Positions 34,861-42,852 of a DNA stretch of 64,000 bases are shown here, in pieces; position 1 is the stretch's first letter, and each line of letters opens with the position of its first letter. Below the pieces are notes generated by a model, which was not told the DNA's origin, ran no database searches, and saw nothing but the letters and a program-made list of their open reading frames with translations. Both the position numbers and the translations under genes were made by a program. Origin of the DNA: Paraburkholderia sp. BCC1885. GTDB lineage: Bacteria; Pseudomonadota; Gammaproteobacteria; Burkholderiales; Burkholderiaceae. The DNA lies in contig NZ_CAAJGM010000111.1 in assembly GCF_900996235.1 (NCBI RefSeq), positions 1 through 64,000 on the forward strand, read 5' to 3'.

Positions 34861-36041
34861 TACTGAATCGCTCCTGCGGTGGTTTCGATTCGATAGGTAT
34901 CCGGATCGATCCTGGTGACCTGCGCGCCGCCGATCCTGTCGCCGACGGAGACGACCTGCTGCTTGCCGGTCTGCTCATCTTCGATCCACCCCTGGCCCGG
35001 GATGACCTGCTTGATGTGATACCCGGCGAGGACTTCGGGATGCGCCTGTTTGCCGCGGATGGCGTGCCGGACGTGGCGCGGGTTCGAGGCGACCCGGCTG
35101 GGCACGTTTGCCGCCGCGGTGTCGCTGGCCGCAGTATCCGGCGTGGCCGAGGCGCTTGTGGTGGCTGCAGAGGCGGCGTTGTCCGGAGACACTGCATCGC
35201 TGGCGAGCGTGAGGTGCTTTGCTCGCGCGAGCCGCCTCGACACATGCCGCAACGGCGTGCCGTGATGGGCGTTCGCCGCTTTCAGTTCGGCCTTGAGCTG
35301 GGCAATTTCGGCATCCTTAGGATCCTGCGCCTGCATCACGGCCGGTACGGGTGCAACCGGCATGCTCGCGGCGCCGCTTGGGTCCGGAGCGGAAATCATC
35401 GCGGTTGCATTTTCCGGCACGGCTGCAGGAGTGGCCGTCGCTGCGGTGACGACAATGGCAGGCGCAGTGTTGGTGCTGCCGTTAATAGACGCACTGCCTG
35501 GGTTCGGCGCTGCGTTCGCGTTACCCGCCATATCCACCGCCGGCTGCGCGGACGCGATCTGTACCGCGGCAGACGGCTGCGGCGCGAGCCGCGCATTCTC
35601 GGCGGACGGTACCGGCCCGATCGGGTCGACCGAGCTCCCCCGCATGTCGGCCGGCAACGGCGGCGGATTGGCGGCGGCGCCCACCAGACCGCCCGGGCGC
35701 GCCGGAGACGGCAAGGACGACGTCGGCGGCTCGCTATTGGACGCGATCATGCCGCCTGTATCGGCGGATGGGTTGGCCGGCGGCGCGCTCATGATTTCGT
35801 TTTGCGGCTTCGCGCCGAAGAAATGCTGGTACGCCCCGCCGAGCGCGATGAATACGACCATCCCGCCGATGATCAGGACCGGCGTCGGCAGCGACTTCTT
35901 TTTGGGCGCTTCGGATTCGCGCTCGTGAAAATCGCCGTATCCATCGGCCCCGTCGTGCTCGCCGTCGTCACCGGAATGATCGTGAAACTGTTCGTGAGCT
36001 TCCACGTCGAGCACCGTCGAAAAGTGATCTGGTTCACTCAT
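34860..36041 (-). CDS. Bitopic TraP/DotF-like protein with PilP-like C-terminal domain
   Basis: A 393-residue protein with an acidic, His-rich cytosolic N-terminus, one membrane helix (LPTPVLIIGGMVVFIALGGAY), a long Ala/Pro-rich periplasmic linker and a short coiled segment (DAEIAQLKAELKAANA). The C-terminal domain (VIPGQGWIEDEQTGKQQVVSVGDRIGGAQVTRID) resembles PilP/TraP domains. It sits where traP lies in IncI plasmids; DotF/IcmG has the same topology. Confidence 0.7.
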   Translation of the reverse strand: MSEPDHFSTVLDVEAHEQFHDHSGDDGEHDGADGYGDFHERESEAPKKKSLPTPVLIIGGMVVFIALGGAYQHFFGAKPQNEIMSAPPANPSADTGGMIASNSEPPTSSLPSPARPGGLVGAAANPPPLPADMRGSSVDPIGPVPSAENARLAPQPSAAVQIASAQPAVDMAGNANAAPNPGSASINGSTNTAPAIVVTAATATPAAVPENATAMISAPDPSGAASMPVAPVPAVMQAQDPKDAEIAQLKAELKAANAHHGTPLRHVSRRLARAKHLTLASDAVSPDNAASAATTSASATPDTAASDTAAANVPSRVASNPRHVRHAIRGKQAHPEVLAGYHIKQVIPGQGWIEDEQTGKQQVVSVGDRIGGAQVTRIDPDTYRIETTAGAIQ

Positions 36042-36060
36042 GTCGTCGTCTGTTTAGGTT

Positions 36061-36080
36061 CGTATCGGACTAATTATACG
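36061..36080. promoter_or_regulatory. Island palindrome upstream of the traP-like gene
   Basis: CGTATCGGACTAATTATACG: perfect CGTAT/ATACG arms with a 10-bp spacer, 20 bp before the start at 36041. It nearly matches the copy at 63479 (TGTATCGACTTGATTATACG). Confidence 0.65.
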
Positions 36081-36105
36081 TAATTTTTAAAAGCTGTTGA
36101 GAGGT

Positions 36106-37257
36106 TTATTGAATGACCACGTCGGCCTTGAAAAGAATGATCAGCGGTGTATTCATTTCGACTCGCCCCGTCACCGGTGGAATCGCGGAGACTTCCTTCT
36201 GGATCACCCCCTGAATGCCGGTGACGCCACCTGAAACCGCTGCGCCTTCGAGTTGCGCCGGCGTAGGATTCGGATTCTGGATGGTGGTCGCGCCGCCCAG
36301 CGCGTTCTGCGTAACCGTTGCCCCTGCGTTGCTATAGACGCTGCCGGCCGCGCCCAGCGCGCCGAGCAGCGCCGGAACGGCGACGCGCGCCACCAGGTGA
36401 TGGTCGAGATCGGCCGGCAGCGCATTGCTGAGCGTCTGGTCGTCGAGCGCCACGGCGTTGATCGAAACCGACTTGCCGTTGCACTGCAAGGTGGTGAACG
36501 ACGCGGTGACTTCTTCCCCCGAGAGTTTGCCGCTACCCATCATTTCGCCGCCTTTGCATGGGCCCTGGTCGAGCACGGCCAGCACGTCGGATTGCGCATC
36601 CGTATTGATGCCGTTTTCGAGGTGGGCGTAGTACTTGTCGCTGGCGCGAATCGTCGGCGTTTTGGCAGGCTGCGTGCTCGACGCCGCCGTGGCCAATCCG
36701 GCCGCCGCAGCCGCCGACGCCGCGGCCAGTGCATCCTTCTGCAGTCCTAGCACCTCCTGCGACTGAGGGGGGCTGTCCCACTGATTCACCAGTTGCTGAA
36801 CCTCGAGTCCGACGCCCTGGTTCGGCGACGGCAACGCAGGCAGCGACTGCGGCTGCCCCTGGCCCGGTTGAGTGGGCTGGCCGCCCTGCATGCCGTTCGG
36901 ATGCTGATAATCGATGCGCTCTACCGGCGCGGCCGCAATGCGCTGCTCGAGCGCCTGCTCGATCTGCGCATTGCGGTCGGAGAAGGCCGGGATGAAGGTC
37001 GCGCCGGTCTTCTGGGCCTGCGCGAGCCCCTCCTGATTGGCGCGATTCAACGTCTGCGTATAGTGCGGCGTTTCGGGCGAAGGCGTGCCGCCCTGGGCGG
37101 TCACCGGCGGAATCTCCGTCTCGGCGGCCGAACCAGAACGATGCTTCATCGCGAAGAACGCAACCCCAACGCTCACGACAGCCAGAACGGTGATCACACC
37201 GATCACTTTGGCGTTGCGCAGAAAGCCCGGATGCAGCTTTCGGGTTCCATTAGCCAT
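36106..37257 (-). CDS. dotG: DotG/IcmE/TraO-family core-complex protein
   Basis: A 383-residue VirB10-like protein spanning from inner membrane to outer-membrane core. It has one N-terminal helix (VIGVITVLAVVSVGVAFF), a Gln/Pro-rich linker and a conserved C-terminal domain (HHLVARVAVPALLGALGAAG... to VEMNTPLIILFKADVVI). It is much shorter than Legionella DotG, lacking the repeat region, and close to IncI TraO. ATG 37257 aligns with the family start. Confidence 0.9.
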   Translation of the reverse strand: MANGTRKLHPGFLRNAKVIGVITVLAVVSVGVAFFAMKHRSGSAAETEIPPVTAQGGTPSPETPHYTQTLNRANQEGLAQAQKTGATFIPAFSDRNAQIEQALEQRIAAAPVERIDYQHPNGMQGGQPTQPGQGQPQSLPALPSPNQGVGLEVQQLVNQWDSPPQSQEVLGLQKDALAAASAAAAAGLATAASSTQPAKTPTIRASDKYYAHLENGINTDAQSDVLAVLDQGPCKGGEMMGSGKLSGEEVTASFTTLQCNGKSVSINAVALDDQTLSNALPADLDHHLVARVAVPALLGALGAAGSVYSNAGATVTQNALGGATTIQNPNPTPAQLEGAAVSGGVTGIQGVIQKEVSAIPPVTGRVEMNTPLIILFKADVVIQ

Positions 37258-37259
37258 CC

Positions 37260-38243
37260 TTACTCCAGATCCAGAATGATGTTGCGGCTGATGCCGTTGT
37301 CGCTGACCGTCACGACCGGCGTTTTCGGAATGTCGTATACGTGCGTGCCGTCCGCACCGGTGACCGTGCCGTAATAGGCGGGATCGCTTAGAAACAGATT
37401 GGTTCGCAGTACGATGTGATCGCCGAGTGCCCACGCTGTCATTCCCGGCGGCCCGTTCTCGATGTGAACTGGCGTGGCGCCAGGCGTTTGCGTGCCGTCG
37501 AGAATCGACTGCATGCTTTCGCCCGGCAGATCGATGGCCGGCGCGCCATGCGCCGCCTCGACGGTGTTCGGGCCACGGCGCGGAATGCGGATATCCTGCC
37601 GGTAGTCGGTTTCGCGCTGCCCCGCGATCATCTTGACGACCACCGGGAACGGCAGGCCCTTCAGGAAAATCGCCACGTCGCCTTCCACATAGGTGCCGTC
37701 CGCCGTGATCGTGATGGTCGGCACGCCGGGAACCGGCCGCAGCACCTCGAAGCGGCCCTTCGCCATGTTGTCCACCTCGGCGATGTCCCAAGGCGCACCG
37801 GTGACGTCGATAAAGGTGACCGCCGAGCCCAGATCGCTCACACGAACAATGGGTGGTGGCGCGCCGGGCGACAAATCGACCGTCTGCACGGAATACACCG
37901 GTTTGGGCGGCCGTGTCGGACTGGTTGACGCCGCGCGCTTGGCGGCATCGATGCGTTTGCGCAGCGCCCGGATCTGGTCGGGTGTCAGTGGCGTGACGAG
38001 ATTGACGGCGGCGTCGTAATTGGCGCCCGCCTGCGTGAGCGGCGGAAGCGGTTGCGGGGCGTTCGGGTTCGCATACACGCCACCTGCTGCGCTGCGCGGG
38101 TTCGACGCCGCGCCGCCCGCCGCATAGGCGCTCGCTCCTGCATCGCCGGCGTCGGCCGCGGGGCGCGCCATTTGCGCGTCGGCGAGATGGGCGGCGCCGA
38201 GCAGCGCGAACAGGCCTAGCGTTCTGATGAGCAGACTGCGCAT
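37260..38243 (-). CDS. dotH: DotH/IcmK/TraN-family outer-membrane core protein
   Basis: A 327-residue exported protein, signal peptide ending at HLADAQ. The segments LTPDQIRALRKRIDAAKRA and the C-terminal beta-rich part (TFIDVTGAPWDIAEV, PNTVEAAHGAPAIDLPG) match DotH/TraN, the VirB9-like ring component. It overlaps dotG closely (2-bp gap). Confidence 0.9.
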   Translation of the reverse strand: MRSLLIRTLGLFALLGAAHLADAQMARPAADAGDAGASAYAAGGAASNPRSAAGGVYANPNAPQPLPPLTQAGANYDAAVNLVTPLTPDQIRALRKRIDAAKRAASTSPTRPPKPVYSVQTVDLSPGAPPPIVRVSDLGSAVTFIDVTGAPWDIAEVDNMAKGRFEVLRPVPGVPTITITADGTYVEGDVAIFLKGLPFPVVVKMIAGQRETDYRQDIRIPRRGPNTVEAAHGAPAIDLPGESMQSILDGTQTPGATPVHIENGPPGMTAWALGDHIVLRTNLFLSDPAYYGTVTGADGTHVYDIPKTPVVTVSDNGISRNIILDLE

Positions 38244-38253
38244 GGATTTCACC

Positions 38254-38514
38254 TTAGAACGGACTGCCGGTGACAACCGCGTACATCTTGCGCGTATCCA
38301 TGATGCCGGTCAGCCAGTCCTGGGCACGACGATTGGGCGCGCTCTGCCAAAGGTCTTCCAGTTCCTCGCGCGAGGCGATGAAGGGATCGATGAGTTCGAA
38401 CTCGTGGTGCCAGTCCGTGCCTTCGACGCTAGCCAGAGGATGTACGCCCTCTTTGTCCTTCGACTCCTCAGCAATCTCGATTGCTGTCGGAAGGGGTTTG
38501 AAGCCGTCAGTCAT
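38254..38514 (-). CDS. Small acidic protein inserted between dotI and dotH
   Basis: An 86-residue acidic soluble protein (EIAEESKDKEGVHPL; FIASREELEDLWQSAPNRRAQDW) without signal or membrane segment. It lies 8-10 bp from its neighbours, so it is part of the operon. I know no counterpart in the core Dot/Tra set. Confidence 0.6.
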   Translation of the reverse strand: MTDGFKPLPTAIEIAEESKDKEGVHPLASVEGTDWHHEFELIDPFIASREELEDLWQSAPNRRAQDWLTGIMDTRKMYAVVTGSPF

Positions 38515-38522
38515 GCCATCAC

Positions 38523-39212
38523 CTAATTATTTTGACCGTTGCCAATAATCTGAAGTGCTGTCGTCGAAATACCTTTTGGGTTGTCGACAGTCGGGACGCG
38601 CTGGATGTGCGTTTCAATGATGAAGCTGTACGAGCGGCGCTCCGTCTGATTCACAAGTGTGATCGAAATGGGTTGCTGCACCGTCCACTTGTAGCCCCGC
38701 GGGTCGTGCGCATCGACGGCGGTAATCACGCCCGCGCCGGTTGCGACTGCGGAGGACACGAGTCGGCCGTCACGGATCTTGGTAATCAGATTGCTCTTGT
38801 CGAACGCGGCCATCAGCGCACGGAAACCCTCGTCCGTATAACAGTCGTGCAGCGATTCGAGTTTGTTGCGCAACTGGTCGGCCACGAAATCGAGCGAGAA
38901 CGAGCGCGTGACGCAGTTCTGCGCGAACTGGACCACTTCCTCCGGCGACACGAGCGGCTCCGAAAGCGGTGCAAGCCGGGTGATCCGTCCATCTGCGGTG
39001 ACGGCGAAATAAACCGGATCGGCCTTTCTTAACGCAAGCGCCACATTGGCGGATACGGAGATCAGCAGCGCCACGCCGAGGATCAGGTTGCTGCCGAGCA
39101 ATTTCGGCCAACTAAACTTGTAGAGGAATGTTTCTGTAAGCAATCTGACCGCGGGATGGATATCGAATGGCCCGCGCGAAGGCGCAGCAGATGGAGTATT
39201 AGGCGCAGCCAC
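38523..39212 (-). CDS. dotI: DotI/IcmL/TraM-family inner-membrane protein
   Basis: A 229-residue VirB8-like protein with one membrane helix (NLILGVALLISVSANVALAL) and a periplasmic domain (YFAVTADGRITRLAPLSEPLVSPEEVVQFA..., RSFSLDFVADQLRNKLESL) typical of DotI/TraM. GTG 39212 is chosen because AGGAG lies nine bases before it and it overlaps the stop of the upstream regulator; an earlier TTG-type start is less likely. Confidence 0.88.
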   Translation of the reverse strand: MAAPNTPSAAPSRGPFDIHPAVRLLTETFLYKFSWPKLLGSNLILGVALLISVSANVALALRKADPVYFAVTADGRITRLAPLSEPLVSPEEVVQFAQNCVTRSFSLDFVADQLRNKLESLHDCYTDEGFRALMAAFDKSNLITKIRDGRLVSSAVATGAGVITAVDAHDPRGYKWTVQQPISITLVNQTERRSYSFIIETHIQRVPTVDNPKGISTTALQIIGNGQNN

Positions 39213-39564
39213 GATCGTCCACTCCTGCCTGATAGCGCTGCGGATATAAAAGATGTATTTCCCGGATACCTTCCTGAGCGAATTCGGCATGCAGTGTCTT
39301 GACCCGCTCGACTAGCCGTTTCGCCCGCTCGATCGACTTGACCCGGGTAGGCGAACTCGCCCGGCGTGCCATGCGAACGCAATCGGCATTGCTTAGAACC
39401 CCTATCAGACGCGCCGCGATCTCGGCGCTCGGTGTGGCTCCCTGCTCCACCCGCGTCAGGTAGGAGCGCGAAATGCTGGCCATCTCGCAGATCTTGTTGG
39501 CATCCAGGTCGTTCGCTATTCGATACGCTTTGAGCAGCGTAAGAGGCTTTGAGTCGATGGTCAT
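39199..39564 (-). CDS. XRE-type helix-turn-helix regulator leading the dotI operon
   Basis: A 121-residue DNA-binding protein with LKAYRIANDLDANKICEMASISRSYLTRVEQGATPS (residues 10-45) as its HTH, and a C-terminal helix rich in Lys/Arg/Glu. It overlaps dotI by 14 bp and starts the operon, opposite the divergent dotD-dotB-icmT operon. It may regulate both. A palindromic ATATCGTTATAACGGTA lies just upstream of its start (about 39575-39600). Confidence 0.75.
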   Translation of the reverse strand: MTIDSKPLTLLKAYRIANDLDANKICEMASISRSYLTRVEQGATPSAEIAARLIGVLSNADCVRMARRASSPTRVKSIERAKRLVERVKTLHAEFAQEGIREIHLLYPQRYQAGVDDRGCA

Positions 39565-39998
39565 AGTGCCGGTCTAGTTCTATATCGTTATAACGGTACA
39601 CAATTATTTGCGCTATATTTTTGCGTGTCAAGCAATTTCGCTAGAGTCAAGCGCGTTTGCATTCTGTTACGAAGTTGCAAGAATGCCGCGCCTTATTTTT
39701 TGAAAGAGGAATGGGAGGAAGCGCCTACACAAGCGGTCATGCGTGATATCGACACATTTGCGAAACACTTGAGGATTAAAGGCGTAGTGCTTTTCTGTTA
39801 AAGCGGCGTTAATGCTAAACGCATAAGAGACTGCCGCATCGCATACGCGTGGCAGTGCGGAAAACTTACACGTCCTGGGCGCGCACGTTGCTTGGCATCC
39901 GATACATGTTGCAGCGCCGACATTCCGTATGATAACCTTTATACAGAATTAAGAAAAACTGCCGAAGTATGGCTACATGACCAGATAGAGCAAAACCT
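39565..39998. promoter_or_regulatory. Divergent control region between the dotI and dotD operons
   Basis: No gene is seen in these 434 bp. Next to the XRE gene is the palindrome-containing TATATCGTTATAACGG; 54-73 bp before dotD is a copy of the island palindrome (39926-39945). The rest is AT-richer than the coding DNA, as expected for promoters. Confidence 0.55.
39926..39945. promoter_or_regulatory. Island palindrome upstream of dotD
   Basis: CGTATGATAACCTTTATACA matches the shared CGTAT-N10-ATACG form with one end mismatch. It is the only copy controlling a plus-strand operon. Confidence 0.5.
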
Positions 39999-40442
39999 AT
40001 GCGACTCACACGCGCTGTCATTGCGGGGTTGGCTTGCAGCCTGGCGGCCTGCGTCACGCAGCCCGCACCTGTCGATCCAACTGGCCGGATGCTCGACACC
40101 CAGTTGAACGACTCGGCCCATAAGATCGATACCCTGCTTGGGGAGATCTCCCGCGCCGGAGGCATTTCCGCCGTGGCGCCCAAAGCCGGCACGGTGGTCG
40201 TCAGTGGTGACTTCGTGACCGTCGAGTGGCAAGGCGATGCGCCCGAGGTCTTGCGCAAGATCGCCGACGCGAAGGGACTCAGGTTCGCCGTGATGGGCCG
40301 CGCGGTGCCCGCGCCGGTTTCGATCAATGCGACGAATACGAGCTTCGTGCAGGTACTCGAAAACATCGGCACGCAATTGGGCGGCCGCGCCGACGTGGTG
40401 TTGAAGACAGATTCGCTGGAGCTTCACTACCGTGCCATCTAA
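39999..40442 (+). CDS. dotD: DotD/TraH-family outer-membrane lipoprotein
   Basis: A 147-residue lipoprotein with lipobox LAAC (Cys at residue 18) and a secretin N0-like domain (VVVSGDFVTVEWQGDAPEVLRKIADAKGLRFAV). DotD helps DotC place DotH in the outer membrane. It is first of a dotD-dotB-icmT operon. Confidence 0.88.
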   Translation: MRLTRAVIAGLACSLAACVTQPAPVDPTGRMLDTQLNDSAHKIDTLLGEISRAGGISAVAPKAGTVVVSGDFVTVEWQGDAPEVLRKIADAKGLRFAVMGRAVPAPVSINATNTSFVQVLENIGTQLGGRADVVLKTDSLELHYRAI

Positions 40443-40499
40443 ACGGACAATGTCCCTGCCCGCGATGAGTGTTTCCCAGGCATTGGGGAAGGATTCGCC

Positions 40500-41615
40500 A
40501 TGCTAGGCACACCGGAACCCTTTAAGCTCGAAGCGAATTTTGGCGTGCACGATCTGCAGGCGTTTCTCGCGTATTGTGGCAACGTCGGCTCGTCGGACAT
40601 CGTGTTCCAGACTGGCGATGTCGTCTGGGGCGAAATCCGCGGCCGTCAGGTTGCCCTTACCGAACGCACGATCAAGGATGGTGAGATCAAGGCGCTGCTA
40701 GCCGTCTCGTTCGGCAGTGAATTGATCGGCGTCATCAAGGGCGGCAATGACGCGGACCGTCCCTATCGCTTCGTGATCGAGCGCGACACGAGCCGCTATC
40801 GTGTCAACATCGCGGGAGCGCAGATCGGCGATGCCGAAGATGGCTTGTCCATCACCATGCGAACCATCCCTGAGACACCGCCCTCGCTCGACTCGATGCG
40901 CTTGCCTCCAGGCATTCGCGAGAACCTGTTCCAGCCGCGCGGCCTCGTCCTGATCTGTGGCCCGACCGGCTCCGGCAAGACCACGTTGATGTCATCGTTC
41001 TATGCGGACGTTTCGGAAAACAATGGCGACGCGAAGATCCTGCTCTACGAAGATCCGATCGAATTCCTGTTCACCAAGGTCAGGAACAAAGGCCCGAAGA
41101 TTCGCCAGATGCAGATTGGCCGGCATATTCCGAGCTTCGCCCGCGGCATCCGTAACGCGATGCGCTGCAAGCCGACGCTGATCGGCATCGGCGAAGCGCG
41201 CGACGCCGAGACGATCGGCGCCATGGTCGAAGCGGCACTGACCGGTCACGGCGCCTACGGGACCATGCACACGGAAAGCGTCTCCGAAACCATCAGCCGG
41301 GCCATTCAGGTATTCCCGGCCGACCAGCATTCGGCGATCGCCTCGAAGATCCTCGGTTCGCTGCGCCTGATCATCGTGCAGATTCTCGTGCCGACACTTG
41401 ACGGCAACCGCGTAGCAGTGCGCGAGCACCTGTATTTCGACAGCGAGATCAAGCGGCAGATGAGCGACATGGCCTATACGCAATGGGGCGCGCTGCTGCG
41501 TAAGATCGTGGCGGAGAAAAAGCAGGACATGACGGCCGGTTTGCGCGATCTGCGCGACCGTGGGTTGATCGACGAGAAGGCGTTCCGACGCTATGCGGGG
41601 GAGTCCAACGAATGA
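40500..41615 (+). CDS. dotB: DotB/TraJ-family secretion ATPase
   Basis: A 371-residue VirB11/PilT-type hexameric ATPase with Walker A GPTGSGKT (154-161), Asp-box-like LYEDPIEFL, Walker B TLIGIGEARDAETI and His-box GAYGTMHTES. A good ribosome-binding site (GGGGAAGGA) precedes the ATG. It overlaps icmT by ATGA. Confidence 0.92.
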   Translation: MLGTPEPFKLEANFGVHDLQAFLAYCGNVGSSDIVFQTGDVVWGEIRGRQVALTERTIKDGEIKALLAVSFGSELIGVIKGGNDADRPYRFVIERDTSRYRVNIAGAQIGDAEDGLSITMRTIPETPPSLDSMRLPPGIRENLFQPRGLVLICGPTGSGKTTLMSSFYADVSENNGDAKILLYEDPIEFLFTKVRNKGPKIRQMQIGRHIPSFARGIRNAMRCKPTLIGIGEARDAETIGAMVEAALTGHGAYGTMHTESVSETISRAIQVFPADQHSAIASKILGSLRLIIVQILVPTLDGNRVAVREHLYFDSEIKRQMSDMAYTQWGALLRKIVAEKKQDMTAGLRDLRDRGLIDEKAFRRYAGESNE

Positions 41616-41881
41616 AAGTACGCCGCTCGATCTGGCGCGACGCATCGCTTACACCGCGCATTCTGGGCATCGACGCACGCGGTTATTTTCCCATCCTGAT
41701 CGCGCTTTATTACCCGAGGACGTGGACCTTTGCCGCCGCGCTGCTGGCGATTATCGGTTTCTATGTGATGGAGAAGAAGGGCTATACGCTGCCCGTTCTG
41801 CTACGTGCGATCCGGCATGCGTTGCGCGGGTCGGTGGTGCACGCGAGGGCGTGGTGGCATCACAGGCGGTTTTATGAATGA
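41612..41881 (+). CDS. icmT: IcmT/TraK-family membrane protein
   Basis: An 89-residue protein with the family signature WRDASLTPRILGIDARGYFPILIALYYPRTWTF in two parts, a second helix, and the tail YTLPVLLRAIRHALRG...AWWHHRRF. IcmT is needed for effector export in Legionella; TraK is its plasmid counterpart. It is coupled to dotB. Confidence 0.9.
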   Translation: MKVRRSIWRDASLTPRILGIDARGYFPILIALYYPRTWTFAAALLAIIGFYVMEKKGYTLPVLLRAIRHALRGSVVHARAWWHHRRFYE

Positions 41882-41954
41882 AGCTTGACGTGACGTGTGA
41901 AATGTCGCTGATGTTTCCGGGCGGTATCTCACGAACGAACGGTGAAAGCGAAAG

Positions 41955-41979
41955 GCGCCCCTCTCGGGGCGCTTTTTTT
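41955..41979 (+). terminator. Strong intrinsic terminator after icmT
   Basis: GCGCCCC-TCTC-GGGGCGC followed by seven T. It separates the plus-strand dotD-B-icmT operon from the convergent pilus operon. Confidence 0.92.
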
Positions 41980-41993
41980 GTGCCGGAATTTCT

Positions 41994-42842
41994 TTACGGC
42001 TGGCATTCGATCAAGGACGGGTTCGTATCGGCGTAGGCATCCAATGTCGCAATGTTGAGGGTCGGATAGGATGCCGGGCATGCGAAGACGAAGCCTTCTG
42101 CAACACCTTCGGCCGGGGTGGCTCCAGACACACCGTATAAGCCCAATACCGCGACATATCCCGCGGGAATAGTGTAATACGTGGTCGAACCGGTCGTCTT
42201 CAGTAATTGCCAGCTATCGGTTGTGTAGTTCATTCCCATACCCAGATAGCTATGGTCAAAGGCCGACAGGCCACTGACCCCGCCCGATGAATTCGTAGAA
42301 TTGAGCACGGAGTTCGGCGTGGTCCAATACTGCATACCCGACACCCCAAGGGCACGACTCGCCCCCGAAAAATTGGTCGTGCAACTCGATGAGACGGGAT
42401 AGGGTTTGTCAACTCCGCCGGAAGCTCCGAGATAGCTCGGCTGCAATGTTACCCCGCAGTACGCCAAGAAAGTCGCATACGCATTTCCATCAGGCGCGGT
42501 CGGAATATCCGCCACGCACGAACCTCCTACCCAGCTCGAACCATCCCAGCTCGGCGCCGCTGATTGCGAATAGCCGCTGGGACATGTCGGCGGCGGCTGA
42601 TAACTGCTGCAGGCCGGCGTTGAGTAGTGCGAACCAAGCCAGACCGCCGCAGGGCTGGCAGGGTAGCCTGGGCCGCTTGGACACGTCGGCGGCGTTTGCG
42701 GCGCGCCCGTCACGTGGACAAGGCACGTCGAGTCCTGATTGCCTGCCCCGCATCCGGCCACCGACTGAGAAAAGGCCGGGTGAGCGGCGAATAAACCTGT
42801 CACAAAGGTCATGACAGCGAGCATGAATTTCCATCGTTTCAT
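41994..42842 (-). CDS. Cysteine-rich secreted protein downstream of pilV
   Basis: A 282-residue exported protein (signal peptide ends near HPAFSQS) with many Cys, Pro, Ser and Thr, including paired segments TCPSGPGYPA and TCPSGYSQSA each followed by W.G..... and a Cys. The C-terminal domain has no recognised family. It is the last gene of the pilus operon, 10 bp after pilV, and may be a pilus-associated adhesin or tip partner. ATG 42842 follows TAGGAG. Confidence 0.6.
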   Translation of the reverse strand: MKRWKFMLAVMTFVTGLFAAHPAFSQSVAGCGAGNQDSTCLVHVTGAPQTPPTCPSGPGYPASPAAVWLGSHYSTPACSSYQPPPTCPSGYSQSAAPSWDGSSWVGGSCVADIPTAPDGNAYATFLAYCGVTLQPSYLGASGGVDKPYPVSSSCTTNFSGASRALGVSGMQYWTTPNSVLNSTNSSGGVSGLSAFDHSYLGMGMNYTTDSWQLLKTTGSTTYYTIPAGYVAVLGLYGVSGATPAEGVAEGFVFACPASYPTLNIATLDAYADTNPSLIECQP

Positions 42843-42852
42843 CGTTTTTCTC

